From Halomonas sp. PR-M31 (GTDB taxonomy: Bacteria > Pseudomonadota > Gammaproteobacteria > Pseudomonadales > Halomonadaceae): a stretch of 64,000 bases of DNA. The stretch spans positions 1-64,000 of the forward strand of contig NZ_JIBT01000002.1 in assembly GCF_001039575.1 (NCBI RefSeq), in the 5' to 3' direction. This document shows, piece after piece, positions 16,914 to 26,956 of this stretch (position 1 is its first letter; each line of letters opens with the position of its first letter). The position numbers and the translations under genes are program-made. The notes under the pieces were generated by a model. The model was given only the letters and a program-made list of their open reading frames with translations. It did no database searches and was not told where the DNA came from.

Positions 16914-18239
16914 TCAGCGTGGTAGCCGTATGCTCGCCTCGAATCCGTCTTCCCGGCCTATTACAGGAGAGATAAGCACCAGAGAGACGCCGGCTCCCAC
17001 GGCGATCGCATGGGCGATGGCGAGCCCCAGCCCCGAGCCGCTGGCCCGAGTGTTCGCCCGTTGGAAGCGATCCGTCAGTCGGCCTAGATCTTCTGCGGGC
17101 ACCACTGGCCCTGAATTGATCACACGCAATACGCCCTCGCTCGACACGACGACCCCCACGGGTTTGTCCTTGTCACCGTGCTTGAGCGCGTTTTCGATCA
17201 GATTTCGCAGCAGAATTGCCAGGGCATCCGGATCGATCGACGAGACTATTCGCTCTTTCCTGGGCAACGACAGCTCGAGGCGCGTCCCGAAGACGCGTCG
17301 AAAGTCATCGACGACGTGGACGACGATCGGCAGAACGTTCTGCGGCGTCTCGGCCAGCAGTCCTCCGCTTTCGGCCTTGGCCAACTGCATCAGTTTTTCT
17401 GACAATCGGGACAGCTCGCGTAGCGAGTCCTCGATTCGCCCCACCCGATCCTGTAGCGGCCCCGGCGGCGCTTCACGGCGCAGGCGCTGTACCTGGGCCA
17501 GGGATGCCGCCAATGGCGTGCGCAGCTCGTGTGCGCTGTTGGCGGTGAAGCTGCGTTCCGCCTCCAATGCACTGCGCAATCTTGCCAGCAACTGATCCAC
17601 CGCCTCGGCGATCGGAGTAAGCTCTGCTGGCAGACGCTGAGCCTTGACCGGCGATAGATCTCCTGCATTACGCGCCTCGAGTGCCTGCCGATAGGCAAGC
17701 AGGCCACCCAGGCTATGGCGCACGAACCACCAGATGCCGACCAGGCTGAGCGGTACCAGCACCGCCAGGGGCAATAGCAGCATCGCCAGCATCTCTCGAG
17801 TGGCCCGACGGCGATAGGTCAAGGGTTCGGCAACCTCGATGAAGAAGGTATCGCTGACTGCAGAGATACCGTAAAGCCGATGCGTAGCGGTGCTGCGCAG
17901 CCCCATTTCAGGCGTTTCAGGAAAGACGGACAGATCGACGTCATGGGACACGAGCAAGGGCGTACCATTCGCTTCCCGCACCAGGTAGGTGATGTATTCC
18001 TCATGGGGGCGCAAAGAGGCGACCTGTTGAAGCAGATTGGAATCTTCCCGATTGAATATCTCGACGACAGCCAGGGACAGGATGCGCTGCGCCGTCTCTT
18101 CCAGGGAGCTGTCGAGAGTCCTGTCGATGGAATGCTGCACGATGAACACCGTCAACGTGGTTGCAACCAACCAGAGCAACACCACGCCGAGGGTTAGCCC
18201 GATTCCAAGACGACGCTGCAGGCTGACCGGCTCGCTCAC
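16914..18239 (-). CDS. Membrane sensor histidine kinase (QseC/PmrB-like)
   Basis: About 441 residues: membrane helix 1 (about 8-30), a periplasmic sensor of about 130 residues, helix 2, a HAMP region, a dimerisation helix with the phospho-acceptor His in NSAHELRTPL, then an ATPase domain with the N box (LLRNLIENALKHG) and G box (ASGSGLGLAIAHAIA). Start is the GTG at 18239, which overlaps the stop of the regulator (GTGA), indicating coupling; the upstream extension of the frame is within the regulator gene. Its place between two PepSY/cytochrome units suggests it controls them. Signal unknown. Confidence 0.88.
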   Translation of the reverse strand: MSEPVSLQRRLGIGLTLGVVLLWLVATTLTVFIVQHSIDRTLDSSLEETAQRILSLAVVEIFNREDSNLLQQVASLRPHEEYITYLVREANGTPLLVSHDVDLSVFPETPEMGLRSTATHRLYGISAVSDTFFIEVAEPLTYRRRATREMLAMLLLPLAVLVPLSLVGIWWFVRHSLGGLLAYRQALEARNAGDLSPVKAQRLPAELTPIAEAVDQLLARLRSALEAERSFTANSAHELRTPLAASLAQVQRLRREAPPGPLQDRVGRIEDSLRELSRLSEKLMQLAKAESGGLLAETPQNVLPIVVHVVDDFRRVFGTRLELSLPRKERIVSSIDPDALAILLRNLIENALKHGDKDKPVGVVVSSEGVLRVINSGPVVPAEDLGRLTDRFQRANTRASGSGLGLAIAHAIAVGAGVSLVLISPVIGREDGFEASIRLPR

Positions 18240-18895
18240 GCCTGTCCCAGCCGATACCCCATGCCACGCACCGTCTCGATCGTGGCATGGCCCAGCTTCT
18301 TGCGTAGCCGACTGATATGAACCTCGATGGTGTTGCTCTCGATTTCTTCGCCAAAGGCGTATAGACGATCCTCGAGCTGGGATCGGGATAAAAGCGCCCC
18401 GGGGCGCTGCATGAATGCCTCGAGCAGCGCCCACTCCCGGGCCGTCAGTTCGACGCCATACCCGCCACGCTTTATCGAATGGGTGACCAGATCGATCTCC
18501 AGTTCGCCTATCTTGATGAGTGGATTGGGGTTACCCGCATAACGTCGCGCTACGGCGGCGATTCTCGCCGACAATTCCGCCAGATCGAAGGGTTTGACGA
18601 GATAATCGTCCGCGCCGGCGTTCAGCCCTTCGATACGATCGGAAATTTGATCCCTCGCCGTCAGGACGATGACCGGCGTCGTGTCACCTTTCCGACGGCA
18701 GTGCTTCAGCAGATCGAGCCCGTTTCCATCGGGCAGCAGAAGATCGAGCAGCAGAAGATCGTAGGCGGTGGTCGCAAGACATGCCTTGGCATCGGCTAGC
18801 GTCTGCATCCAGTCCACTGCGTGGCCATCCTCGGCGATCTGGTCACGCACCGCCTCGCCCAGGTTGGGTGCGTCCTCGATCAGCAATATGCGCAT
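18236..18895 (-). CDS. OmpR-family response regulator
   Basis: 219 residues: receiver domain with the acidic pocket (IED), phospho-acceptor Asp in LLLLDLLLPDGNG, Thr in VIVLTARD and Lys in DDYLVKPFD, then a winged-helix DNA-binding domain (VELTAREWALLEAF ... IEVHISRLRKKLG ... VRGMGYRLG). Start at 18895: AGGAG lies 8 bases upstream; the upstream ATG at 18910 overlaps that site. It is the first gene of the pair with the kinase and is divergent from the PepSY/DUF2271/flavoreductase genes, its probable targets. Confidence 0.9.
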   Translation of the reverse strand: MRILLIEDAPNLGEAVRDQIAEDGHAVDWMQTLADAKACLATTAYDLLLLDLLLPDGNGLDLLKHCRRKGDTTPVIVLTARDQISDRIEGLNAGADDYLVKPFDLAELSARIAAVARRYAGNPNPLIKIGELEIDLVTHSIKRGGYGVELTAREWALLEAFMQRPGALLSRSQLEDRLYAFGEEIESNTIEVHISRLRKKLGHATIETVRGMGYRLGQA

Positions 18896-19059
18896 ATCCC
18901 ATCTCCTCATGGCATCACGGATACATCGAGACTAACGCACCCACCTGACGACGACCTGAACGAAAGCGGTTAACTCTTGTATAAAATCCCAAGTTGTCGC
19001 TTCAGACTGCTGTCAGAATAGCGAGTTACGCTAACAGCATTTCTTGTCCGGAGAAGCTC

Positions 19060-19395
19060 ATGAAACCTCTATTATTTGCGGCTACAACGCTATATGCCTT
19101 GTTGAGCACCACCGCAGCCCAGGCAGATCACGACTGCAAGGATCCGGTCTCCGACTGGCAGCCGCGGGACGCTTTGAGAAAGCAGCTCGAAACCAGGGGC
19201 TGGGAGGTGCGTCGCATCAAGATCGATGATGGCTGCTATGAGGTCAAGGGCCGCGACCAGCACGGCAACAAGGTCGAGGCGGACTATTTCCCTGGGTCGC
19301 TACGCCTGCGCAAGCTGGAGATCGAATTCCATGAGGATGCGGTGATACCCGAAGGCCTATACAGCGGCGATGACGATAGAGAAGATACTCGCTGA
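19060..19395 (+). CDS. Periplasmic PepSY-domain protein, paralogue 2
   Basis: 111 residues with a signal peptide (MKPLLFAATTLYALLSTTAAQA). The mature part repeats the pattern of the protein at 15009-15284: Cys-x-DPVSDWQPRDALRKQLETRG followed by CYEVKGRDQHGNKVEADYF, so the two are paralogues with a conserved Cys pair that may form a disulfide. GGAGAAGCTC precedes the ATG. It is divergent from the response regulator; the 164-bp spacer holds both promoters. Function unknown; context points to electron transfer or metal and heme handling. Confidence 0.82.
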   Translation: MKPLLFAATTLYALLSTTAAQADHDCKDPVSDWQPRDALRKQLETRGWEVRRIKIDDGCYEVKGRDQHGNKVEADYFPGSLRLRKLEIEFHEDAVIPEGLYSGDDDREDTR

Positions 19396-19627
19396 CGTTC
19401 GCATGCCCGCACCACTCTCAATAGCGGAATGTTTTCCTGCAACGTCGAGTAATTCATCGCTTCATACCCCCTCCCCGCCTTGTATCCTGCCCTGCTTCTT
19501 GTCTGGGGCCATGCCTCTCTGATCGCCAACGCTCCAAACGCCTTTCTTCTGCTTTTCTTCCTGCCTTCAGGTGGCTGTCAGCCACCAACGCTAGATTATC
19601 CGTATCGATAAATAGCGGAGACAGAGA

Positions 19628-20110
19628 ATGAAAAAGCCCACCACAGCCCTTGCCCTTACTCTTGGACTCGCTGCCGCCATGATGCTACCGGTCATTGCAC
19701 AGGCACGCGAAGTGACCTTCAACACCGAGTTGAAAAGCTACGGCGGCGATGGCGCCTATGTGGCGCTTTATCTTACCGACGCCGACGGCCAGTACCAGAG
19801 CACGCTCTGGATCGCCGGAGAAAAATCGAAATACTACAAACACTTGCGGGACTGGGCGCGAGGCAGCGGCCAGCGCAGCAGTGAATATGATGGGCTGACC
19901 GGGGCCAGCGTCGGCAGCGGGCGGACTCTGAATATCACCCTTGATATTGCCGACGAGCTGATCGACGCGGGATATGAAGTGCGCGTGGACACCGCCGTCG
20001 AAGACATGCGCGATAACCGTGCCGATATCGTCGTACCCCTGACCACCGAAGGCGCGGACAAGCCGGTCTCTGGCCGTGGCTACGTGCAGTCTTTCAGCTA
20101 CACCCTGTAA
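19628..20110 (+). CDS. Periplasmic DUF2271 protein
   Basis: 160 residues with a Sec signal peptide (cleavage after AQA). The mature part fits DUF2271, a family commonly encoded beside PepSY membrane flavoreductases, with TLWIAGEKSKYYKHLRDWAR and a C-terminal beta-rich half (VDTAVEDMRDNRADIVVPL). AGCGGAGACAGAG gives a ribosome binding site. It is 22 bp upstream of the reductase gene, so probably one transcript. Biochemical role unknown. Confidence 0.75.
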   Translation: MKKPTTALALTLGLAAAMMLPVIAQAREVTFNTELKSYGGDGAYVALYLTDADGQYQSTLWIAGEKSKYYKHLRDWARGSGQRSSEYDGLTGASVGSGRTLNITLDIADELIDAGYEVRVDTAVEDMRDNRADIVVPLTTEGADKPVSGRGYVQSFSYTL

Positions 20111-20132
20111 TCGAATAATGAGGAGGCGCAGC

Positions 20133-22358
20133 ATGCTACGCCAGTTTCATTCACTACCCGGCCTGATCGCGGCGCTGTTCGTCATCGTTCTCTCGGTGAC
20201 CGGGGCGATCCTGTCGCTCAACCCGGCCCTTGAGCGGGCGGAAACCGTGGTGCCCGCCGCTGGGCAGATCAGCGTCGCCGAGCTGGCGGGCAAGGTAGCG
20301 GAGCATTACCCGGGGGCCGAGCAGATCGAACGCACGCCCTCGGGCACTCTCATCGTCTATTACACCCGAGACGGTCAGGTGGGAGCCGATCGGGTGGATC
20401 CACGCACCGGGCAGGCCGTCGCACCTTATGAGCCATCGTCGTTCACGAGCTGGGTAAAGAACCTGCACCGCTCCATGTTGCTCGATACGCCCGGTCGCAC
20501 AATGGCAGGCATTACGGCGCTAATGATGGTCGTGCTGGCGATCTCCGGCGCACTGCTGCTGGCGACTCGTTTGGGCGGATGGCGTCAGTTGCTGCGTCCT
20601 GTACGCGGCACCTTGAGTCAACGACTGCACATCGAACTCGGCCGAGCGGCGATTCTCGGCCTGCTGCTGTCGGGGCTGACCGGGTCCTATCTGTCCGCCA
20701 CCACCTTCGGCCTAGCCTCGGAGGGAATGGAGGCCGAACCTGAATTCCCGCTGGAGGTAGATGGTGGCTCTCCTGCTGCCATCGACACCCTGCCGGTCCT
20801 GAAGGCAACGGATTTAAGCGACCTGCGAGAGCTGGTCTACCCCTACCCTGACGATCCCACGGACATGGTCTCCCTGGGTACCGATCAGGGTGCCGGTTAT
20901 ATCGATCAGGCCAGCGGTGAGTGGCTCTCCTACCAGCCCCATGACGCCACCCATAAGTTCTATGAATTCATCTATATGCTTCACACCGGTGAAGGTCTCT
21001 GGTGGCTTGGCCTGATCCTGGGCCTGACTGCCCTGACGGTGCCGGTGATGGCCGTGACCGGCATGACAATCTGGTGGAAACGCCACCGCTCCAAGCCGAA
21101 GCTCGCCGCCAACAGCGGGCCGAAGGCCGCGGATAGCGTGATCCTCGTCGGCAGCGAAGGCAATACGACCTGGGGCTTCGCCAAGACCCTGCACGACAGC
21201 CTGGTCCAGGCGGGCCATCGTGTGCATACCGCCCCCATGAACCAGCAGGCCCCACATTATCGCAGTGCGAAACGATTGTTCATCCTCACCGCGACCTACG
21301 GAAATGGCGATGCACCGGCCTCGGCCAACCGATTCCTGGAGCGGCTTGAGAAAATCACGGACGCGCCGGATCTTTCAGTTGCCGTGCTGGGCTTCGGTGA
21401 CCGGCAGTTCCCGCAGTTCTGCGGGTTCGCGAAGGAGGTCGATTCGGCGCTTGCCGCCAGAGGCTGGCCGCAGCTGCTGCCGCTCGACACCATCGACCGA
21501 CACTCAACCCAGGAGTTCAACCGCTGGGGCAACGCTTTAGGCAAGGTGCTCGGCACCGAGCTGACGCTGGTCCATACCCTAGTACGCCCACGTACCACCT
21601 CCTTAGCGCTTGTCGAGCGGGTCGATTACGGCGCCGCGGTGCAGGCCCCTACCGCCGTGCTGCGTTTCAAGGTGCCTGAAAGTAGCGGCAAGACCACTTT
21701 ACTGAGCCGCTTGCTGGGACGCACCGGCCTGCCGCCTTTCGAGGCCGGCGACCTGGTCGGCATCCTGCCGCCGGGCAGCCAGGTGCCGCGCTTCTATTCC
21801 CTGGCTTCTGCCTCAAAGGATGGCATGCTGGAGATCTGCGTGCGCCAGCATCCCGATGGCCTGTGCTCGGGCTTGCTCCATACGCTGCCGATAGGCGGCA
21901 CCATTGAGGCCTTCATCCAGCCCAATCCGGACTTCCGCCCCGCTTCCGGCAAGGCGCCGGTGGTGCTAATCGGTGCAGGCACCGGCATCGGGCCGCTGGT
22001 CGGTTTCATCCGCCACAATAATGCGCATCACCCCATGCACCTCTACTGGGGTGGGCGCAATCCGCACTCCGACTTTCTCTATGAGCCTGAACTGAATACC
22101 TATCTCGAGGACCGACGGTTGACGAGGCTAAACGCGACATTCTCCCGCATCGACGAGCATACCTATGTGCAGGACAAGCTCATCGCGAATGGTCCGGAAC
22201 TACGCCGGCTGATCGAGAGAGGCGCGCAGATCCTGGTCTGCGGCGGTCGGGATATGGCAAGTAGCGTCATTACGGCGCTGAACGAAGTCATCGCACCGCT
22301 AGACTTAGACGTGGCGACGCTTAAGGCCCAGGGGCGCTATCGTGAAGACGTCTATTGA
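20133..22358 (+). CDS. PepSY membrane / flavodoxin / NADPH-flavin reductase fusion
   Basis: 741 residues in three parts: a PepSY-associated membrane unit (about 1-325; SLPGLIAALFVIVLSVTG, a periplasmic PepSY segment, LHRSMLLDTPGRT, MLHTGEGLWWLGLILG), a flavodoxin domain (about 335-480; VGSEGNTTWGFAKTL, ATYGNGDAP), and a sulfite-reductase-like FAD/NADPH module (RFYSLASAS for FAD; GAGTGIGPLVGFI and VCGGRDMA for the nucleotide). It probably passes NADPH electrons across the inner membrane, perhaps to the periplasmic partner encoded upstream or to ferric chelates. AGGAGG precedes the ATG at 20133. Confidence 0.87.
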   Translation: MLRQFHSLPGLIAALFVIVLSVTGAILSLNPALERAETVVPAAGQISVAELAGKVAEHYPGAEQIERTPSGTLIVYYTRDGQVGADRVDPRTGQAVAPYEPSSFTSWVKNLHRSMLLDTPGRTMAGITALMMVVLAISGALLLATRLGGWRQLLRPVRGTLSQRLHIELGRAAILGLLLSGLTGSYLSATTFGLASEGMEAEPEFPLEVDGGSPAAIDTLPVLKATDLSDLRELVYPYPDDPTDMVSLGTDQGAGYIDQASGEWLSYQPHDATHKFYEFIYMLHTGEGLWWLGLILGLTALTVPVMAVTGMTIWWKRHRSKPKLAANSGPKAADSVILVGSEGNTTWGFAKTLHDSLVQAGHRVHTAPMNQQAPHYRSAKRLFILTATYGNGDAPASANRFLERLEKITDAPDLSVAVLGFGDRQFPQFCGFAKEVDSALAARGWPQLLPLDTIDRHSTQEFNRWGNALGKVLGTELTLVHTLVRPRTTSLALVERVDYGAAVQAPTAVLRFKVPESSGKTTLLSRLLGRTGLPPFEAGDLVGILPPGSQVPRFYSLASASKDGMLEICVRQHPDGLCSGLLHTLPIGGTIEAFIQPNPDFRPASGKAPVVLIGAGTGIGPLVGFIRHNNAHHPMHLYWGGRNPHSDFLYEPELNTYLEDRRLTRLNATFSRIDEHTYVQDKLIANGPELRRLIERGAQILVCGGRDMASSVITALNEVIAPLDLDVATLKAQGRYREDVY

Positions 22359-22739
22359 CCCGTTCCCATGCCTTCGAAGACGTCGTCAGATACCACCCTT
22401 TAATGTTCAAAGAAACGCTAGGTCCCGATAAAGGCTACAGCCACCTTAAATTCGGCACGACTGGAACTGATACAGCAGAACGAAAAATCGGTGGATGATC
22501 GTCTGGAATAGGTGAAAAGCAAGATAGGGCTTGTTTGGCAGATCAAAGTCACCCATGAATTGATTGGTATCAATCATTGGACTCGAGGCGTCAAGGAAGA
22601 GGTGACAAGAGCGTGTATGATATTCCCATTGTCGCCGACGCTCTGTCCTTTTCGTGCCTGCGATTGTTTAAAAATTCGTACATACCATCAGCACGAAGAC
22701 AGACCGGCGATCGCTCTTTTAGGCTATCGAGAAGAGAGA
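22359..22739. other. Intergenic region before RND efflux genes
   Basis: No supported gene. The in-frame extension of the next gene back to 22512 lacks a signal and is not credible. No local regulator gene for the pump is present. Confidence 0.4.
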
Positions 22740-23804
22740 ATGAAAACCGACCATCTCCGACGTATTTTGATCCTGTCATTTTGCTTTTTGCTCACGGCCT
22801 GCGGGTCCGAATCGGATGACCCCGTAACCGAGAACAGCGCTCGCCCGGTAAAAATAATCGAAATCAACAGTGCCGATACGCTGCGCAGCAACCGCTATCC
22901 GGCGGTCATCGACGCCTCCAATCTGTCCGAGCTGAGCTTTCAGGTCGGCGGAAAAATTGCCGAGCTGCCCGTTAATAAAGCACAGTCGGTTAGCGAAGGC
23001 GATCTGATTGCGCGTCTGGATCAAGGCGATTTTCGAAGCAATCTAGCGTCCGCCAAGGCCGTGTTCGAGAACGCGGAAAGCGAATTTCGGCGCGCCGCAC
23101 AGCTTGCCCAGCGAAATATGATCGCCAAAAGCGCGCTGGATCAGAAGCGCTCCCAGCGTGACGTCGCCAAGGCGGAACTCGATTCGACTGAAAAGGCCTT
23201 GAACGACTCCTCCCTGTACGCCCCCTTCGACGGCGTGATTGCGGAACTCCCGGTAAGACGACTGCAAACCGTAGCGTCTGGCACGAAGATTGCCACCATC
23301 ATCGGCACCACCCACATGGAAGCCATCGTCAACCTTCCCGCCAGCGTCATCAGCCAGGTGCCGACGCGCATAGACCCGGGGGCGCTGGTGATGCTGGACG
23401 CCGCGCCAGGCCGGGAAATAGAAGCCACCTACAAAGAAGCAACCCTCATTGCAGATGCCACCTCCCAGACTTATTCAGTCACCTTTTCGTTTGTCCCACC
23501 TGAGGACATGGTGGTGCTGCCGGGCATGAACGCCACGCTGATGCTGCAATCCAGAAACAAGGGTGATGCTGCAGCAAAGGCCGTCATGGTGCCCCTGGCA
23601 GCGATACAAAGCGATGGCGACGCCCAGTATGTCTGGGTCGTGGATACCAGCGACATGACGGTGTCCAGACGAGAGATCGAAGTAGCGCCGGGGATTGGTG
23701 AAAGGCTTCTGGTCACAAACGGGCTATCAAAAGGCGAACAGATCATCGGCGCAGGCGGTGCCTATCTTACCGAGGGCGAGCAGGTAACCCGCTGGACGCA
23801 ATGA
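22740..23804 (+). CDS. RND efflux periplasmic adaptor lipoprotein
   Basis: About 354 residues. A lipoprotein signal ends in LLTAC-G, so the protein is anchored to a membrane and sits in the periplasm. It has the membrane-fusion-protein order: lipoyl half (VGGKIAELPVNKAQSVSEGDLIARLD), a short helical hairpin (about 95-165), the second lipoyl half (LYAPFDGVIAEL), then beta-barrel and membrane-proximal domains. GAGAAGAGAGA precedes the ATG. It couples the permease encoded 83 bp downstream to an outer-membrane channel, which is not encoded nearby. Confidence 0.9.
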   Translation: MKTDHLRRILILSFCFLLTACGSESDDPVTENSARPVKIIEINSADTLRSNRYPAVIDASNLSELSFQVGGKIAELPVNKAQSVSEGDLIARLDQGDFRSNLASAKAVFENAESEFRRAAQLAQRNMIAKSALDQKRSQRDVAKAELDSTEKALNDSSLYAPFDGVIAELPVRRLQTVASGTKIATIIGTTHMEAIVNLPASVISQVPTRIDPGALVMLDAAPGREIEATYKEATLIADATSQTYSVTFSFVPPEDMVVLPGMNATLMLQSRNKGDAAAKAVMVPLAAIQSDGDAQYVWVVDTSDMTVSRREIEVAPGIGERLLVTNGLSKGEQIIGAGGAYLTEGEQVTRWTQ

Positions 23805-23887
23805 ACGGCACGGTTGTCACTGGTATAGCGCTGCTTTTATTAAAAATGTAGCGCTAATGCTATCAATTTTGAGCAAAGAGTAAGTCA

Positions 23888-26800
23888 ATGAATCTGGCCG
23901 AGTTCAGCATCAAGAACAAGCTGTTGGGCGTTATCGTCATCATCTTGTCGTTGGCGGGCGGTCTGCTTGCCTACCAGAACATGCCACGCTTCGAGGATCC
24001 GGAATTCACCATACGCTCGGCGATGGTGATCACCCAATACCCGGGCGCCACCCCCCTGGAGGTTGCCGAGGAAGTCACCGAACCCTTGGAGCGAGCAGCG
24101 CAACAGCTGCAAGAGGTCGATGACATCGAATCCACCTCGATGGGCGGGCGCTCCGAAATCAGGGTCAATATCAAGACCGAGTTCTCACCGAACAAATCAG
24201 ACTTGCAGCTGATATGGACCAAGCTGCGCAACAAGATCAACGATGCAGCGCCGTCGCTGCCGCTAGGCGCGAGCGCACCCTTTGTCAACGACGACTTCGG
24301 GGATGTCTACGGCCTGTATTATTTTCTGACCGGTAACGGCTTCACCCCGGCAGAACTACGCAGCTACGCCAAGGATTTGCAGAGCGAGTTACTGCAGGTC
24401 GAGGGGGTTGCCAAGGTGAACTACGACGGCGATTTGAGCGAGGCAATCTTCGTCGAGATTTCACAGCAGAATCTTGCCTCTCTCGGAGTGTCGATAAATG
24501 ATATCTATCGCACCCTCGAGCAGCAAAACGCCGTTGTTTCCGCCGGCGAGGTCGATATTGACCAGCGTCGATTGATCATTCGCCCCAGCGGCGCCACGGA
24601 TTCCGTGAAAGCCATTCAAGACCTGCTGGTGGCGACGTCGGATGATGGGCGGGTCACCTACCTGCGGGACATCGCGCATGTGTGGCGCGGTTATCGTTCG
24701 CCGCCCAAGAAGCTGTATCGCTTTAACGGAGAACCTGCAATCGCCATCGGGGTTGCCGGTGTGTTGGGCGGCAATATCGTCAAGATCGGGCACGCCGTCG
24801 ATGAGAAACTCACCCAGGCTGAAAGCCGCCGTCCACTTGGCATGGAGCTGCATCAATACTATCACCAGGGTCAGGAAGTCGAGGCCTCCGTGCAGACGTT
24901 CATGCTCAACGTGGTTGCTGCCCTGGCGATCGTACTGGTGACATTGATCATCTTCATGGGCTTCAAGCCTGCACTGGTGATCGGGGCGATCCTGCTCATC
25001 ACGATATCCGCAACCCTTGCCATCATGAACATGGTCTCGATTCCCATGCATCGGGTATCCCTCGGGGCGCTCATCATTGCCCTGGGCATGATGGTGGACA
25101 ATGCCATCGTGGTGACGGAAGGTATCTTGATCGGCGTGCAGCGAGGGCAAAAAAAGCTCGACATTGCCAAGCGCATCGTTGATCAGTCCAAGTGGCCCCT
25201 GCTGGGCGGCACCCTGGTGGGCATCATTGCTTTCGCTCCCATCGGCCTGGCGCCGGGGGACACCGCGGAGTACGCGGGGCATCTGTTCTGGGTCATCATG
25301 ATTGCCCTGCTCTTGAGCTGGGGATTTGCCGTCACGCTGACGCCACTGTTCTGCTACTGGCTGTTCAAGGAAGCGTTGAGCAGTAACAAAGAAGCGTCCA
25401 AAGACAATTGGTTCTTCCGCACCTACAAGGGATTTCTCAGAATAGCGCTACGCTATCGTTACCTGGTCATCGCCATCGTGTTGGGGCTGTTCGTGACCTC
25501 GATCTGGGGCTTTAAATATGTCAAACCGGGCTTTTTCCCGGCCTCCACGACCCCTCAGATCGTCGTGGATTACTGGCTGCCGCAAGGCACCCGCATCGAA
25601 CAAACCGAGCAAGAGATCAAGCAGGTCGAAGCGTTCGTCGAAGAACTCGATGGCGTCGAGGATGTGGAAACCTCGATCGGCGGCGGTGGCATTCGCTACA
25701 TGCTGGTGTATCAGCCGGAACAGCCTAACAGCGCCTATGCACAACTCTTGATCCGCACCGAGGACTATCGTCAGATCGACGATCTGATGCCTATCATTCA
25801 GCAACACATTGACCAGTCATACCCCAATGCCCAGGCCAAGGTGTGGCGTTTCATCCTGGGGGCCGGCGGTGGATCGAAGATCGAGGCAACGTTCCAGGGC
25901 CCGGACCCGGAGGTGCTGCGTGATCTTGCGGATCAGGCGAAGGCCATCATGGTGGCGGATGGCGGGGCACTGTCGATCAAGGACGACTGGCGACAGCCGG
26001 TCAGTAGCATCAAGCCGGTCTACTCCCTGGTAAAGGGCCAGCGGGCCGGCGTATCACGACAGGATCTGGCCAACGCCCTGGAAACCAACTTTTCTGGTAA
26101 AAACGTGGGTTTCTATCGGGAGGGGGACGATCTCATTCCCATCATCTCTCGTGCGCCCATCGACGAGCGAGTGAGCGTCGAGGATATCAGGAACGTTCAA
26201 GTGCTCAGCTCCACCACCGGCGATACCGTGCCCATCGAACAGGTCACCGATGGCTTTGTCACGGTCTGGGATAACGGCACCTTGAAGCGCGAGGACCGGA
26301 TCTGGACGATCAAGGCCCAGAGCGATCCGTTCCCGGACGAGCTCGTGTCGGATCTTTTCGGGCGCATCCGAGCCGATATCGAGGCCATCGATCTGCCAGA
26401 TGGTTACAGCTTCAAGTGGGATGGAGAGCACGGCGACTCCGCGGAATCCAACGAGGAGCTGGCAGGCACCCTGCCCCTGGGTCTGCTTGCCATGGTGATC
26501 ACCGTACTGGTGCTCTTTGGCAGCGTACGTCAGCCGCTGGTGATCTGGCTGGTGGTGCCCCTGGCGCTGATCGGCGTAGTGCTGGGACTGGTCATCACGC
26601 AAACGCCGCTGGAATTCATGGCGATCCTGGGCATATTGTCCCTGTCCGGTTTACTGATAAAGAACGCCATCGTGTTGGTAGATCAGATCGATCTGGAAAT
26701 CGATACGGGTGCCTCGCGCCTGGATGCCCTGATCGATGCCTCGGCCAGTCGTGTGCGCCCGGTCATGATGGGCACCTTGACCACCGTGCTCGGCGTCATC

Positions 26801-26947
26801 CCTTTGATGTTCGATGCGTTCTTCCAGTCCATGTCCGTGGTGATCGTGTACGGTCTGAGCTTCGCGACCCTGCTGACGCTGATCATCGTGCCGGTGCTGT
26901 ACGCGGTGTTCTTCAGGATTCGCTCAAGGGAAACGACACGTGCCTGA
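23888..26947 (+). CDS. RND (HAE1-type) efflux permease
   Basis: 1019 residues, normal length for AcrB/MexB-like trimers. Twelve membrane helices flank two large periplasmic loops. Helix 4 carries ALIIALGMMVDNAIVV with the paired acidic region that drives proton relay; helix 10-11 has GILSLSGLLIKNAIVLVDQ. The proximal-loop FEDPEFTIRSAMV segment near residue 35 is typical of VexF/AcrB-like pumps annotated for organic substrates rather than of metal (CusA) pumps. Drug range cannot be predicted. It forms an operon with the adaptor. Confidence 0.9.
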   Translation: MNLAEFSIKNKLLGVIVIILSLAGGLLAYQNMPRFEDPEFTIRSAMVITQYPGATPLEVAEEVTEPLERAAQQLQEVDDIESTSMGGRSEIRVNIKTEFSPNKSDLQLIWTKLRNKINDAAPSLPLGASAPFVNDDFGDVYGLYYFLTGNGFTPAELRSYAKDLQSELLQVEGVAKVNYDGDLSEAIFVEISQQNLASLGVSINDIYRTLEQQNAVVSAGEVDIDQRRLIIRPSGATDSVKAIQDLLVATSDDGRVTYLRDIAHVWRGYRSPPKKLYRFNGEPAIAIGVAGVLGGNIVKIGHAVDEKLTQAESRRPLGMELHQYYHQGQEVEASVQTFMLNVVAALAIVLVTLIIFMGFKPALVIGAILLITISATLAIMNMVSIPMHRVSLGALIIALGMMVDNAIVVTEGILIGVQRGQKKLDIAKRIVDQSKWPLLGGTLVGIIAFAPIGLAPGDTAEYAGHLFWVIMIALLLSWGFAVTLTPLFCYWLFKEALSSNKEASKDNWFFRTYKGFLRIALRYRYLVIAIVLGLFVTSIWGFKYVKPGFFPASTTPQIVVDYWLPQGTRIEQTEQEIKQVEAFVEELDGVEDVETSIGGGGIRYMLVYQPEQPNSAYAQLLIRTEDYRQIDDLMPIIQQHIDQSYPNAQAKVWRFILGAGGGSKIEATFQGPDPEVLRDLADQAKAIMVADGGALSIKDDWRQPVSSIKPVYSLVKGQRAGVSRQDLANALETNFSGKNVGFYREGDDLIPIISRAPIDERVSVEDIRNVQVLSSTTGDTVPIEQVTDGFVTVWDNGTLKREDRIWTIKAQSDPFPDELVSDLFGRIRADIEAIDLPDGYSFKWDGEHGDSAESNEELAGTLPLGLLAMVITVLVLFGSVRQPLVIWLVVPLALIGVVLGLVITQTPLEFMAILGILSLSGLLIKNAIVLVDQIDLEIDTGASRLDALIDASASRVRPVMMGTLTTVLGVIPLMFDAFFQSMSVVIVYGLSFATLLTLIIVPVLYAVFFRIRSRETTRA

Positions 26948-26956
26948 CGACGAGTC

